NCBI GenBank assembly: GCA_026982585.1
Contig: JALSGW010000005.1
Location: forward strand, 1-7,085
Reading direction: 5' to 3'
Origin: Alphaproteobacteria bacterium
GTDB lineage: Bacteria; Pseudomonadota; Alphaproteobacteria; Geminicoccales; Geminicoccaceae
DNA: 7,085 nucleotides
The notes beneath the pieces are model-generated. The model saw only the letters and a list, made by a program, of their open reading frames with translations, was not told the DNA's origin and ran no database searches. Of the stretch, positions 1 through 6,863 are shown in pieces; position 1 is the first letter of the stretch; each line of letters opens with the position of its first letter. Position numbers and translations under genes: made by a program.

Positions 1-14
1 GCCATTTCGACCAC

Positions 15-61
15 GCTACAGAGGTTGCGCGATGCGGGGCTACAGAGGTTGCGCGATGCGG
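15..61. repeat. 24-bp tandem repeat, two copies
   Basis: The 23-base unit beginning GCTACAGAGGTTGCGCGATG occurs at 15-37 and again, identical, at 39-61, giving a period of 24 with one extra G between copies. A period of 24 is a multiple of three, so it would keep frame if it lay inside a coding sequence, but no recognisable gene covers it. A further copy could lie beyond the left edge, although bases 1-14 do not resemble the unit. Function unknown; slippage or a recent local duplication is the simplest explanation. Confidence 0.85.
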
Positions 62-722
62 CTTTGTCGGAATCGAGCCGGCGGGCGCGCCGCCGCACCC
101 GCCGACCGACAGCCTGCGGCGCAGGCGCAAGGTGCTGGCAAGAAGGCGATCCCGAAAGCTCCCCGGGTGGGGCTCCGCCCGCTTCGGCGCTTCGGGAGCA
201 CCGATCCGCGCTCCGCTCGAAAGGCTCGGGACAGGGGCGAAGGTGCCGGCGACACGGAAAACCCTGCCTGGAAGGCGAATCCCGAACCTCGCGCATGATG
301 GGAATGCGATATGGGCATGTGTGGGCGTGAACGACATCGACGAACGCCGGAGGACGGTGAAGGCAGCACCCTTCTCCTCGAGGGCGTCGGATCTGCGCCG
401 GCTGAGGCCGGATATGGCGGTTTCCGGCCGATCGACCCCGCGGCACGAACGCATCGCGCGCCTGCAAGGCCGATGGTCGATCCGTGTAGCGAGGTCGGGT
501 GAACCCGGGCTCCGTCCGGCCCCGCCCTCTTCGCCGCGGCGCGCTCCGGGGTCCACGTCAGCCTGCGCAAGCTCGAGAGACCGTCCGCGCGCGTACCGGG
601 ACGGCCTGCGCCATCCCCTTCCGGGCTTGCCCGGCCAGCGCCGCGGCGACCCCGTGCTCGCGCGTCTTCGGCGGGCATCGAAGCCGCATGGCGCTGCGCG
701 GCTTGAGATCACGCCGCCTGCG

Positions 723-769
723 CCCGCATCGGGCCACATGCGGGTGCCATCATATCATGGTGCCGCATG
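723..769. promoter_or_regulatory. Overlapping inverted repeats with AT-rich centre
   Basis: CATGCGG (737-743) is the reverse complement of CCGCATG (763-769). Inside it CCAT (747-750) pairs with ATGG (757-760) around CATATC. The result is an 11-bp imperfect stem with a small internal loop (GTG against TG). ATGCGGG (738-744) is also the reverse complement of CCCGCAT (723-729), giving a competing hairpin with an 8-base loop. The centre is unusually AT-rich for this DNA and contains TATCAT (753-758), close to a -10 hexamer, but no good -35 is seen 16-18 bases upstream. It could be an operator, a promoter element or an alternative RNA fold in the leader of ccoG. The pairing is read from the sequence; a function is only inferred. 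Confidence 0.3.
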
Positions 770-849
770 ATGCCGCGGGCGGGCCCGGAGCGGGCCGTGC
801 CGTCGCCATGCCGCCGCCCTCTGCGCCCATCGGTCGCGGTACGCCCCCG

Positions 850-876
850 CGCGCACATGCGCGAGCTCGCATATAT
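850..876. promoter_or_regulatory. Adjacent palindromes beside an ATATAT element
   Basis: CGCGCA (850-855) and TGCGCG (858-863) form a perfect inverted repeat with a two-base spacer. It is overlapped by the perfect 10-base palindrome GCGAGCTCGC (861-870), and ATATAT (871-876) follows directly. The site lies about 95 bases before the ccoG start. It has the look of an operator next to an AT-rich promoter core, but short palindromes are common in GC-rich DNA and I cannot name a cognate regulator. It does not match the FNR/FixK consensus. Confidence 0.2.
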
Positions 877-956
877 CCCTTGTCGGACGGCGCGGCTGCT
901 CCCACGGCGTCCCGGCGGCGCGCTTTCGGGCGTCCGGCCGGAGCGGGTGGCAATTC

Positions 957-961
957 AGAGG
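957..961 (+). promoter_or_regulatory. Ribosome binding site of ccoG
   Basis: AGAGG lies nine bases before the ATG at 971, with a second purine-rich run (GGAGGG, 964-969) even closer to it. This decides the start: the open frame continues upstream to an ATG at 767, but those 68 extra residues are Arg/Pro-rich and unlike a CcoG N terminus. Confidence 0.65.
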
Positions 962-970
962 TGGAGGGAC

Positions 971-2446
971 ATGAGCGAGGGTGTCCTCCCGGCCCGGCAC
1001 GAGGTCCGCCTGCGCACGGACCAGCGGCACGCGGGCGGCTATGCCCCCCGCATGCGCATCTACCCCAAGCGGGTGCGGGGCCCCTTCCGCCGCATCAAAT
1101 GGGTGCTTCTGGCCGCGCTGCTCGGGCTCTACTACCTCCTCCCGTGGCTGCGCTGGGATCGCGGTCCGGGAGTCCCGGACCAGGCGGTGCTGGTCGATTT
1201 CCTCACCCGCAGGATCTACGTCTTCGGCATCGAGATCTGGCCCGATGAAATCTATGTCCTGGCCGGCCTGTTGATCCTCGCCGCTCTCGTGCTGTTCTGG
1301 GTGACCGCGCTGTTCGGCCGGGTGTGGTGCGGCTTTTTCTGTCCCCAGACGGTCTGGACCGATCTCTACATGGCGGTGGAACGGCTGGTGGAGGGCGACC
1401 GCGCCGAGCGGATCCGGCTCGACAAATCCCCCTGGACCGCGCACAAGTTCGCCAAGAAGGCGGTCAAACACCTCTTGTGGCTCCTGATCGCCGCCGCCAC
1501 CGGGGGCGCGTGGATCATGTATTTCAACGACGCTCCCACGGTCACCGCGGCCATTCTCACCGGCGCGGCGAGCGTCACCCAATATTTCTTCTTCGGGCTG
1601 TTCACCGCCACCACCTATCTGCTCGCCGGCATCGCCCGCGAACAGGTGTGCATCTACATGTGTCCCTGGCCGCGCATCCAGGGTGCCCTCGTCGATCAGG
1701 ACACGCTGGCGGTCACCTACGAGCGCGTGCGCGGCGAGCCGCGGGGCCCGCTGCGCAAGGGCGCGGGGTGGGACGGGCGCGGGGACTGCATCGACTGCGG
1801 TCAGTGCGTGGCGGTCTGTCCGATGGGCGTCGACATCCGCGACGGCTTCCAGCTCGGATGCATCGGCTGCGCGCTGTGCATCGACGCCTGCAACCAGGTG
1901 ATGGACCGTATCGGTCGGCCGCGATGGCTGATCGCCTACGACAGCGAGCGCAATCTCGCCTTGCGGGCGGCGGGCAAGCGGCCGGTCTATCGGCTCATGC
2001 GACCGCGCACCTGGCTGTATGCCGCCGCCACGCTGGCGGTTGCGGCCGGGCTTGCCGGCTGGCTGCTCCTGCGCTCCGATGCGGAGATCAACGTCCTTCA
2101 CGACCGCAATCCGCTGTACGTGACCCTCTCCGACGGAAGCATCCGCAACGGCTATACCCTCAAGATCCTCAACAAGACGCGCACCCAACGGCGCTTCGCC
2201 CTCGAGCTTGCCGGCATCGAAGGGGCCGATGTGCGGCTTGCGGGCCCGGGCGGCCTGCGGGAGGGGCCGCTCTGGCTCGAGGCGCCGCCGGACGGGGTGG
2301 CGAGCCAGCGGCTGTTCGTCACCGTTCCGCCTGAGAGGTTGCGCGGGGAGCGCACCGACCTGCGCTTTCTGCTCACCGATCTCGCGACCGGCCGCCGGTT
2401 CGAGGCGGCCACGGTGTTCCGCGGTCCCGGGAGCCGGCTGCCATGA
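971..2446 (+). CDS. ccoG: Cytochrome c oxidase accessory protein CcoG (FixG/RdxA family polyferredoxin)
   Basis: This is a membrane-bound iron-sulfur protein of cbb3 oxidase maturation; the family is known to reduce Cu(II) to Cu(I), the form handled by CcoI. The protein has 491 residues, normal for the family. About five membrane spans are visible (near residues 43-61, 94-115, 166-185, 193-222 and 346-367). WCGFFCPQTVW (Cys120, Cys124) and CIYMCPWPRIQ (Cys227, Cys231) are the conserved membrane-face cysteine pairs. Two ferredoxin-type 4Fe-4S motifs follow: CIDCGQCVAVCP (Cys273, 276, 279, 283) and CIGCALCIDACN (Cys297, 300, 303, 307). The last 120 residues after the final span match the Ig-like FixG C-terminal domain expected in the periplasm. 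The ATG at 971 is chosen for its ribosome binding site and family length. The stop overlaps the ccoH start (ATGA). All key cysteines are present, so the gene looks intact. Confidence 0.96.
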   Translation: MSEGVLPARHEVRLRTDQRHAGGYAPRMRIYPKRVRGPFRRIKWVLLAALLGLYYLLPWLRWDRGPGVPDQAVLVDFLTRRIYVFGIEIWPDEIYVLAGLLILAALVLFWVTALFGRVWCGFFCPQTVWTDLYMAVERLVEGDRAERIRLDKSPWTAHKFAKKAVKHLLWLLIAAATGGAWIMYFNDAPTVTAAILTGAASVTQYFFFGLFTATTYLLAGIAREQVCIYMCPWPRIQGALVDQDTLAVTYERVRGEPRGPLRKGAGWDGRGDCIDCGQCVAVCPMGVDIRDGFQLGCIGCALCIDACNQVMDRIGRPRWLIAYDSERNLALRAAGKRPVYRLMRPRTWLYAAATLAVAAGLAGWLLLRSDAEINVLHDRNPLYVTLSDGSIRNGYTLKILNKTRTQRRFALELAGIEGADVRLAGPGGLREGPLWLEAPPDGVASQRLFVTVPPERLRGERTDLRFLLTDLATGRRFEAATVFRGPGSRLP

Positions 2447-2928
2447 ACCGCTCTCCCCACTCCGGGCGGTCGTGGATCCCCTGGCTGTTCGTGGCCTTCT
2501 TCGGCGTGGTGCTGGTGGCCAACGGCATCATGGTCTGGGTGGGATATGTGAGCTGGACCGGGCTTGTGACCGACCGCGCCTACGAGCAGGGACTCCGTTA
2601 CGAGCAGGTGTTGCAGCAGGCGGAGCGGCAACGGGCGCTCGGCTGGCGCGTGGAGGTGGAGGCGGCGGCGCGGGGAGCGGGCGCGGGACGCGTCACGGTG
2701 ACCGTGCGGGAGCGGGACGGCCGCCCGATAAACGGCGCCCGGGTGGCGGTCCATTTCGTCCGCCCCACCGCAACGGGCAACGACTTCCAGCTTCAGCTCG
2801 CGCCCGTGGGAGATGGCCGCTACCAGGCCGACTTCGCCCTGCCCCTGGAGGGGCTTTGGGATCTGCACCTCGATGTGCGCCGGGGCGGGGATCGTTTCCT
2901 GCAGGTGCGGCGGGTGATGTTGCGATGA
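2443..2928 (+). CDS. ccoH: Cytochrome cbb3 oxidase assembly protein CcoH (FixH family)
   Basis: This is a small membrane protein needed for assembly or stability of the cbb3 oxidase. The 161-residue product has one hydrophobic segment near residues 12-34 (core WLFVAFFGVVLVANGIMVWV). The family-typical stretch SWTGLVTDRAYEQGLRYEQ follows it, resembling the GLVTDNAYxxGLxYN pattern of FixH. The remainder, about residues 60-161, is a probable beta-sandwich on the periplasmic side, ending with a pattern of the type GRYQADFALPLEGLWDLHL. The ATG overlaps the ccoG stop as ATGA. GGGAG (2429-2433) nine bases upstream is a plausible ribosome binding site, so translation is probably coupled but also independently primed. 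Its end again overlaps the next start as ATGA. Length and features are normal for the family. Confidence 0.93.
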   Translation: MNRSPHSGRSWIPWLFVAFFGVVLVANGIMVWVGYVSWTGLVTDRAYEQGLRYEQVLQQAERQRALGWRVEVEAAARGAGAGRVTVTVRERDGRPINGARVAVHFVRPTATGNDFQLQLAPVGDGRYQADFALPLEGLWDLHLDVRRGGDRFLQVRRVMLR

Positions 2929-5198
2929 CGGCGGTGTCCGGGGCCGACCCTTTGCGCGCCGAGCTGGCGCCGTTCGTGCGCTCGCTGGCATCGCAGCGTC
3001 ACGAGCTGCATCTTTTGCTCGAGGGTGTCAACTGCGGCGCCTGCGTGCAGCGCATCGAACGGGCATTGCGGCGCCTTCCCACGGTGGAGGAGGCGCGCGT
3101 CAACCTCACCCTCAGGCGGCTGTATCTGCGTTGGCGCGGCGATCGGGAACAGGCGTCGGAACTGGTCGCGCGGGTGCGGGGGCTCGGCTATGGGGCGGTG
3201 CCCTTCGATCCGGAACGGATGCAAAGCGAGGCCGAGGAACGCGAGCGGGAGCTGTTGCGGGCGATGGCGGTGGCCGGGTTCGCCGCCGGCAACGTGATGC
3301 TGCTCGCGGTCTCGGTGTGGGCCGGTCACGCCTACGGCATGGGCGAGGCCACCCGCGCCTTTTTCCATTGGTTCGAGGCGTTCATCGCCCTGCCCGCGAT
3401 CGCCTACGCCGGACGGCCCTTCTTCCGTTCCGCCTGGACCGCGTTGCGCAGCGGGCACACCAACCTGGATGTGCCGATCTCGCTCGCGGTGCTGCTCGCG
3501 CCTGCGCTCAGCCTCTACGAGACGGTGCGCGGCGGCGAACATGTCTATTTCGACAGCGCCGTCACCCTGTTGTTCTTCCTGTTGATCGGCCGCTATCTCG
3601 ACCAGCGCGCCCGGGGTGCCGCCCGCTCCGCCGCCGAGCGGCTCCTGGCGCTGCGCACGCGCCCGGTGACCCTCCTGTGCGATGATGGCACCACCCGAAG
3701 CGTGCGTCCCGACCATCTCCGCCCCGGCCAGAGGATCCTGGTGGCCCCGGGCGAGCGCATCGGCGCCGACGGGGTGGTGGAGCGGGGGCGCTCGGCGGTC
3801 GATCGCAGCGCCATTTCCGGCGAGAGCGTGCCGGAGCCGGTGGCCGAAGGGGCGCAGGTGTTCGCCGGCACCCTGAACCTCGAGGCGCCCCTCCGGGTGC
3901 GGGTGCGCGCGGTGGGCGAGGACACCCTGCTCGCCGACATGACCCGGCTGATGGCGCTGGCGGAACAGCGGCGCGGGCGGTTCGTGGCCCTCGCCGACCG
4001 TCTCGCCCGCCTGTATGCCCCCTTGGTCCACAGTCTCGCCTTGCTCACCTTCCTGGGCTGGTGGCTGGTCGGCGAAAGCGACTGGCAGGAGGCGCTGCTC
4101 TACGCCACCGCGGTGTTGATCATCACCTGTCCCTGCGCGCTCGCGCTCGCGGTGCCGGCGGTGCAGGTGATCGCCTGCGGCCGGCTGATGCGCCAAGGCA
4201 TTCTCCTCAAGAGCGCCACCGCCCTCGAACGGTTCGCCGAGGTGGATGTGGTGGCCCTGGACAAGACGGGAACCCTCACCGAGGATCGGCCGAAGCCGCA
4301 GCTGGCGGGGCTCGATCGCCGCCTTCTGCGCGAGGCGGCGGCGCTCGCCAAGGCCTCCCGCCACCCGCTGGCCCGAGCACTGGCCGACGCGCTGCCCGAT
4401 GTGCCGGTGCGGGAGGATGTGGTGGAGGTGCCCGGATCGGGGCTCGTGTGGCGCGGTCCGGACGGGGAATGGCGGCTCGGACGGCGCGGTTTTGCAGGAC
4501 CCGAGGGGGATGGGGTGCCGCAGGGACCCGAGCTCTGGTTCAGCCGCCCCGGCGCCGCTCCCTTGTGCATCCGCTTCCGGGACCGGCTGCGCCCGGACGC
4601 CCGCGCCGTGATCGAACGCCTGCGCGGAAGCGGCTATGAGCTGATGGTGCTGTCGGGCGATCGGGCGCCGGTGGTGGAACGCGTCGCCCGCGAGGTGGGA
4701 ATCCGGGACTGGCAGGCGGAGCTTCGCCCGGATGCCAAGGTGCGCGCTCTGGAGGCGCTGCGGGAGCGCGGCCGCAAGGTGCTGATGGTGGGCGACGGCC
4801 TCAACGACGCGCCGGCGCTGGCGGCGGCCCATGTCTCCCTCTCCCCCGCCCATGCGATGGACATCAGCCAGACCGCGGCGGATGCCGTCTTCCAGGGCGC
4901 CCGCCTCGCGCCGGTGTGCGAGGTGCTCGAGGTGGCCCGCCGGGCACAGCGGCTCGTGCGCCAGAACATCGCCTTCGCGCTGCTCTACAACACCATTGCC
5001 ATCCCCTTCGCGATGGCCGGCTTCGTGACGCCGCTCGTGGCGGCTTTGGCGATGAGCAGCAGCTCCATCACGGTGGTGCTCAACGCCCTCCGCCTGGACG
5101 GTGGACCGCTGTTCGGGCTTGGCGAACCGCGCCGGCAGGCTATGAGGGAGAGGACGGAGCGAGGGGAGGGTTGTCGATGCGCCGCCTTGCCGTCTTGA
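2925..5198 (+). CDS. ccoI: Cu+-translocating P1B-type ATPase CcoI (FixI) for cbb3 oxidase
   Basis: This inner-membrane copper exporter is required to load copper into cbb3 oxidase. The product has 757 residues, usual for CcoI. An N-terminal heavy-metal-associated domain carries GVNCGAC (Cys37, Cys40). Eight membrane spans follow the P1B pattern (near 114-133, 147-166, 183-201, 207-226, 363-382, 388-412, 684-704 and 705-725). The CPC metal motif is Cys402-Pro-Cys404 within ITCPCALAL. Tyr688-Asn689 and the Met710-Ser-Ser run in the last two spans complete the Cu+ (P1B-1) signature. The actuator loop reads SGES (298-301) instead of TGES. The phosphorylation site is DKTGT (Asp446), the nucleotide-binding His-Pro is 480-481, and the hinge is GDGLNDAP from residue 623. 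The ATG at 2925 overlaps the ccoH stop and has no strong ribosome binding site of its own, suggesting coupled translation. The last 22 nt also encode the start of the next gene, giving an unusual GCRCAALPS tail. Confidence 0.96.
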   Translation: MTAVSGADPLRAELAPFVRSLASQRHELHLLLEGVNCGACVQRIERALRRLPTVEEARVNLTLRRLYLRWRGDREQASELVARVRGLGYGAVPFDPERMQSEAEERERELLRAMAVAGFAAGNVMLLAVSVWAGHAYGMGEATRAFFHWFEAFIALPAIAYAGRPFFRSAWTALRSGHTNLDVPISLAVLLAPALSLYETVRGGEHVYFDSAVTLLFFLLIGRYLDQRARGAARSAAERLLALRTRPVTLLCDDGTTRSVRPDHLRPGQRILVAPGERIGADGVVERGRSAVDRSAISGESVPEPVAEGAQVFAGTLNLEAPLRVRVRAVGEDTLLADMTRLMALAEQRRGRFVALADRLARLYAPLVHSLALLTFLGWWLVGESDWQEALLYATAVLIITCPCALALAVPAVQVIACGRLMRQGILLKSATALERFAEVDVVALDKTGTLTEDRPKPQLAGLDRRLLREAAALAKASRHPLARALADALPDVPVREDVVEVPGSGLVWRGPDGEWRLGRRGFAGPEGDGVPQGPELWFSRPGAAPLCIRFRDRLRPDARAVIERLRGSGYELMVLSGDRAPVVERVAREVGIRDWQAELRPDAKVRALEALRERGRKVLMVGDGLNDAPALAAAHVSLSPAHAMDISQTAADAVFQGARLAPVCEVLEVARRAQRLVRQNIAFALLYNTIAIPFAMAGFVTPLVAALAMSSSSITVVLNALRLDGGPLFGLGEPRRQAMRERTERGEGCRCAALPS
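5164..5170 (+). promoter_or_regulatory. Ribosome binding site of the solute-binding protein, inside ccoI
   Basis: GGGGAGGG spans this site and sits six bases before the ATG at 5177, a near-ideal Shine-Dalgarno. It lies within the final codons of ccoI. It fixes the start at 5177 over earlier in-frame ATGs, because only that start gives a proper signal peptide (MRR followed by a hydrophobic run). Confidence 0.8.
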
Positions 5199-6838
5199 TG
5201 CTCATCTCTCTGTGGGCTGGGGTCGCCGTTCGGGCGGCCGAGGACCCGCGCACGCTCACCATCGGCATCACCCAATATCCCTACACCCTCCATCCCAACA
5301 TCGACTCCATGGCCGCCAAGAGCTACGTGCTGATGATGACCATGCGGCCGTTCACCGAGTTCGACGCCGAGTGGAAGCTGCGCTGCTATCTCTGCACCAC
5401 CCTGCCCACCTTCGAGAACGGGCTCGCGGTGCGGGTGCCGAACGCCGACGGCGGCGACGGGGTGGCGCTGACCTTCACCATCCAGCCCGACGCCACCTGG
5501 GGGGACGGCACACCGGTTTCCACCGATGACGTGCTGTTCACCTGGGAGGTGGGACGTCATCCGCTCTCGGGCGTGGCCAGCGCCGAACTGTACCGGCGCA
5601 TCGAGCGCATCGAGGTGCTGGACGGCAAGCGTTTTGTGCTCTACTTGAGCAAATTGACCTTCCAGTACAACCTTCTCAACGACTTCCGGCTGCTCCCGGC
5701 GCATCTGGAACGGCCGGTGTTCGAGGCCGATCCGGCCACCTACCGCAACCGCACCCTCTACGACACCGATCCGACCAACCCGGGTCTCTACTTCGGTCCC
5801 TATCGCATCACCGAGGTGGTCGAGGGCGGTTACGTGGTGCTGGAACGCAATCCCACCTGGTACGGCGACCGTCCCTATTTCGATCGCATCGTGGTCAAGA
5901 TCATCGAGAACACCGCCGCCCTCGAGGCCAACCTGCTGGCCGGGGCCATCGACATGATCGACGGCGGGCTGGGCATGAGCCTGGACCAGGCGCTCGCCTT
6001 CGAGAAGCGCCATGGGGACCGCTTCGTGGTGCGCTTCCAGCCCGGGCTCGTCTACGAACACATCGAGCTCATGCTCGACAACCCGCTGCTGGCCGACCGC
6101 AGGGTGCGGCAGGCGCTGCTCTACAGTCTCGATCGCGAGCTTCTGGTCCAGCAGCTGTTCGCCGGCCGCCAACCGGTCGCCCACAGCAACGTGCATCCGC
6201 TGGATCCCATGTATGCGGAGGACGTGCCTCGCTATCGCTACGATCCGGAGCGGGCGGCGGCGCTGTTCCGGGAGGCGGGCTTCGCGCCCGGTCCCGACGG
6301 CATCCTGGTCGATCCCGAGGGACGCCGCATGGAGCTCGTGCTCATGACCACCGCCGGCAACCGCACCCGGGAGCTCGTGCAGCAGGTGTTGCAGGGCATG
6401 TGGCGCAAGGCCGGGGTGGCGGTCACCATCCGCAACGAGCCGGCGCGCATCTTCTTCGGCGAGACGGTCACCCGCAGACGCTTTCCCGCCATGGCCATGT
6501 TCGCGTGGATCAGCTCGCCGGAGAGCGTGCCCCGCTCCACCCTGCACTGCGAGGAGATCCCGAGCGCCGAGAACGGATGGTCGGGGCAGAACTTCACCGG
6601 CTACTGCAACCCGGAGATGGACCGGCTGCTGGACGCCATCGAGGTGGAGCTGGACCGCGAGCGGCGCCGGGAGCTGTGGGCCGAATTGCAGCGCCTGTAC
6701 GCCACCGACCTGCCGGTGCTGCCGCTCTATTTTCGGGCCAATCCCCACATCTGGCCGCGCTGGCTCAAGGGCGTGGTGCCGGCGGGCCACCAGGCGCCCA
6801 CCACCATGGGGGTAGAATACTGGCGCCGCGATCCCTGA
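5177..6838 (+). CDS. Periplasmic peptide/dipeptide-type ABC transporter solute-binding protein (family 5)
   Basis: This is a 553-residue secreted binding protein of the DppA/OppA/NikA family, whose members deliver peptides, nickel chelates or other small solutes to an ABC permease. Residues 1-20 form a signal peptide (MRRLAVLMLISLWAGVAVRA) with cleavage likely after AVRA; no lipobox cysteine is present. Mature landmarks fit family 5. WGDGTPVSTDDVLFTWE (about 108-124) corresponds to the D-G-x-P-x-x-x-x-D-V signature. FGPYRITEVVEGGYVVLERNP-type and ADRRVRQALLYSLDRELLVQ segments (latter about 306-325) and a C-terminal helix region ending LPVLPLYFRANP follow. It has only four cysteines after the signal: Cys70 and Cys73 as CYLC, then Cys458 and Cys477. 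The start overlaps ccoI by 22 nt, so it is cotranscribed with ccoGHI. No permease or ATPase gene adjoins it. The substrate cannot be read from sequence; peptide, oligosaccharide and metal-chelate binding all occur in this family. Confidence 0.88.
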   Translation: MRRLAVLMLISLWAGVAVRAAEDPRTLTIGITQYPYTLHPNIDSMAAKSYVLMMTMRPFTEFDAEWKLRCYLCTTLPTFENGLAVRVPNADGGDGVALTFTIQPDATWGDGTPVSTDDVLFTWEVGRHPLSGVASAELYRRIERIEVLDGKRFVLYLSKLTFQYNLLNDFRLLPAHLERPVFEADPATYRNRTLYDTDPTNPGLYFGPYRITEVVEGGYVVLERNPTWYGDRPYFDRIVVKIIENTAALEANLLAGAIDMIDGGLGMSLDQALAFEKRHGDRFVVRFQPGLVYEHIELMLDNPLLADRRVRQALLYSLDRELLVQQLFAGRQPVAHSNVHPLDPMYAEDVPRYRYDPERAAALFREAGFAPGPDGILVDPEGRRMELVLMTTAGNRTRELVQQVLQGMWRKAGVAVTIRNEPARIFFGETVTRRRFPAMAMFAWISSPESVPRSTLHCEEIPSAENGWSGQNFTGYCNPEMDRLLDAIEVELDRERRRELWAELQRLYATDLPVLPLYFRANPHIWPRWLKGVVPAGHQAPTTMGVEYWRRDP

Positions 6839-6863
6839 TGTGGGGCACCGCCCGCGGCGACGA

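Larger units (their letters stand above)
1..970. other. Long leader region without a supported gene
   Basis: No convincing protein or RNA gene is visible in these 970 bases. Open frames of about 210 codons exist on both strands (132-770 on + and 40-678 on -), but they overlap each other and their products are dominated by Arg, Pro, Ala, Ser and Gly without a recognisable motif, as expected of chance open frames in high-GC DNA. I see no tRNA or rRNA, and no CXXCH haem motif that would mark the end of a ccoP gene. The stretch holds a tandem repeat (15-61) and inverted repeats (723-769 and 850-870), listed separately. By eye I find no FNR/FixK/Anr box (TTGAT-N4-ATCAA), which is the common control element of cco/fix operons. 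Confidence 0.6.

Noticed and set aside
151..196. Stem-forming segments (CCCGAA/TTCGGG with an inner GGGTGG/CCGCCC stem)
   Set aside because: Such stems are frequent by chance at this GC content, and no known RNA family was recognised.
143..286. Similar short segments GAAGGCGATCCCGAA near 142 and GAAGGCGAATCCCGAA near 271
   Set aside because: About 15 bases with one inserted base, and no extended similarity around them; too short to call a repeat in GC-rich DNA.
327..500. Possible small gene from a GTG at 327 on +, with mostly G/C third positions
   Set aside because: The product is Arg-rich and unrecognised, third-position bias is only slightly above background, and no clear ribosome binding site was seen.
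40..678. 212-codon open frame on the - strand, overlapping a 212-codon open frame on + at 132-770
   Set aside because: Both products are Arg/Pro/Ser/Ala-rich without domains, hydrophobic segments or recognisable motifs. Long stop-free frames are expected by chance at this GC content.
767..970. N-terminal extension of CcoG from the ATG at 767
   Set aside because: The extra 68 residues do not resemble CcoG, would overlap the palindromes, and the ATG at 971 has a proper ribosome binding site and gives the usual family length.
755..2188. 477-codon open frame on the - strand opposite ccoG
   Set aside because: It lies antisense to a clear CcoG with all its cysteine motifs. Its His/Gly/Asp-rich product is typical of antisense frames over high-GC genes.
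2208..2924. Upstream extension of CcoI by 239 codons within the same open frame
   Set aside because: It would run through the end of ccoG and all of ccoH in another frame. The ATG at 2925, overlapping the ccoH stop, gives a normal-length CcoI whose copper-binding domain begins soon after.
2820..4853. 677-codon open frame on the - strand opposite ccoI
   Set aside because: It is antisense to an intact P1B ATPase and has a composition typical of an antisense shadow, with no domain seen.
4916..5176. Upstream extension of the solute-binding protein to an ATG at 4916
   Set aside because: It would bury the signal peptide and overlap ccoI by almost 300 nt; the ribosome binding site at 5164-5170 fits the ATG at 5177.
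4985..6790. 601-codon open frame on the - strand opposite the solute-binding protein
   Set aside because: It is antisense to a gene with signal peptide, ribosome binding site and family 5 motifs. The product is low-complexity in His, Gly, Val and Gln.
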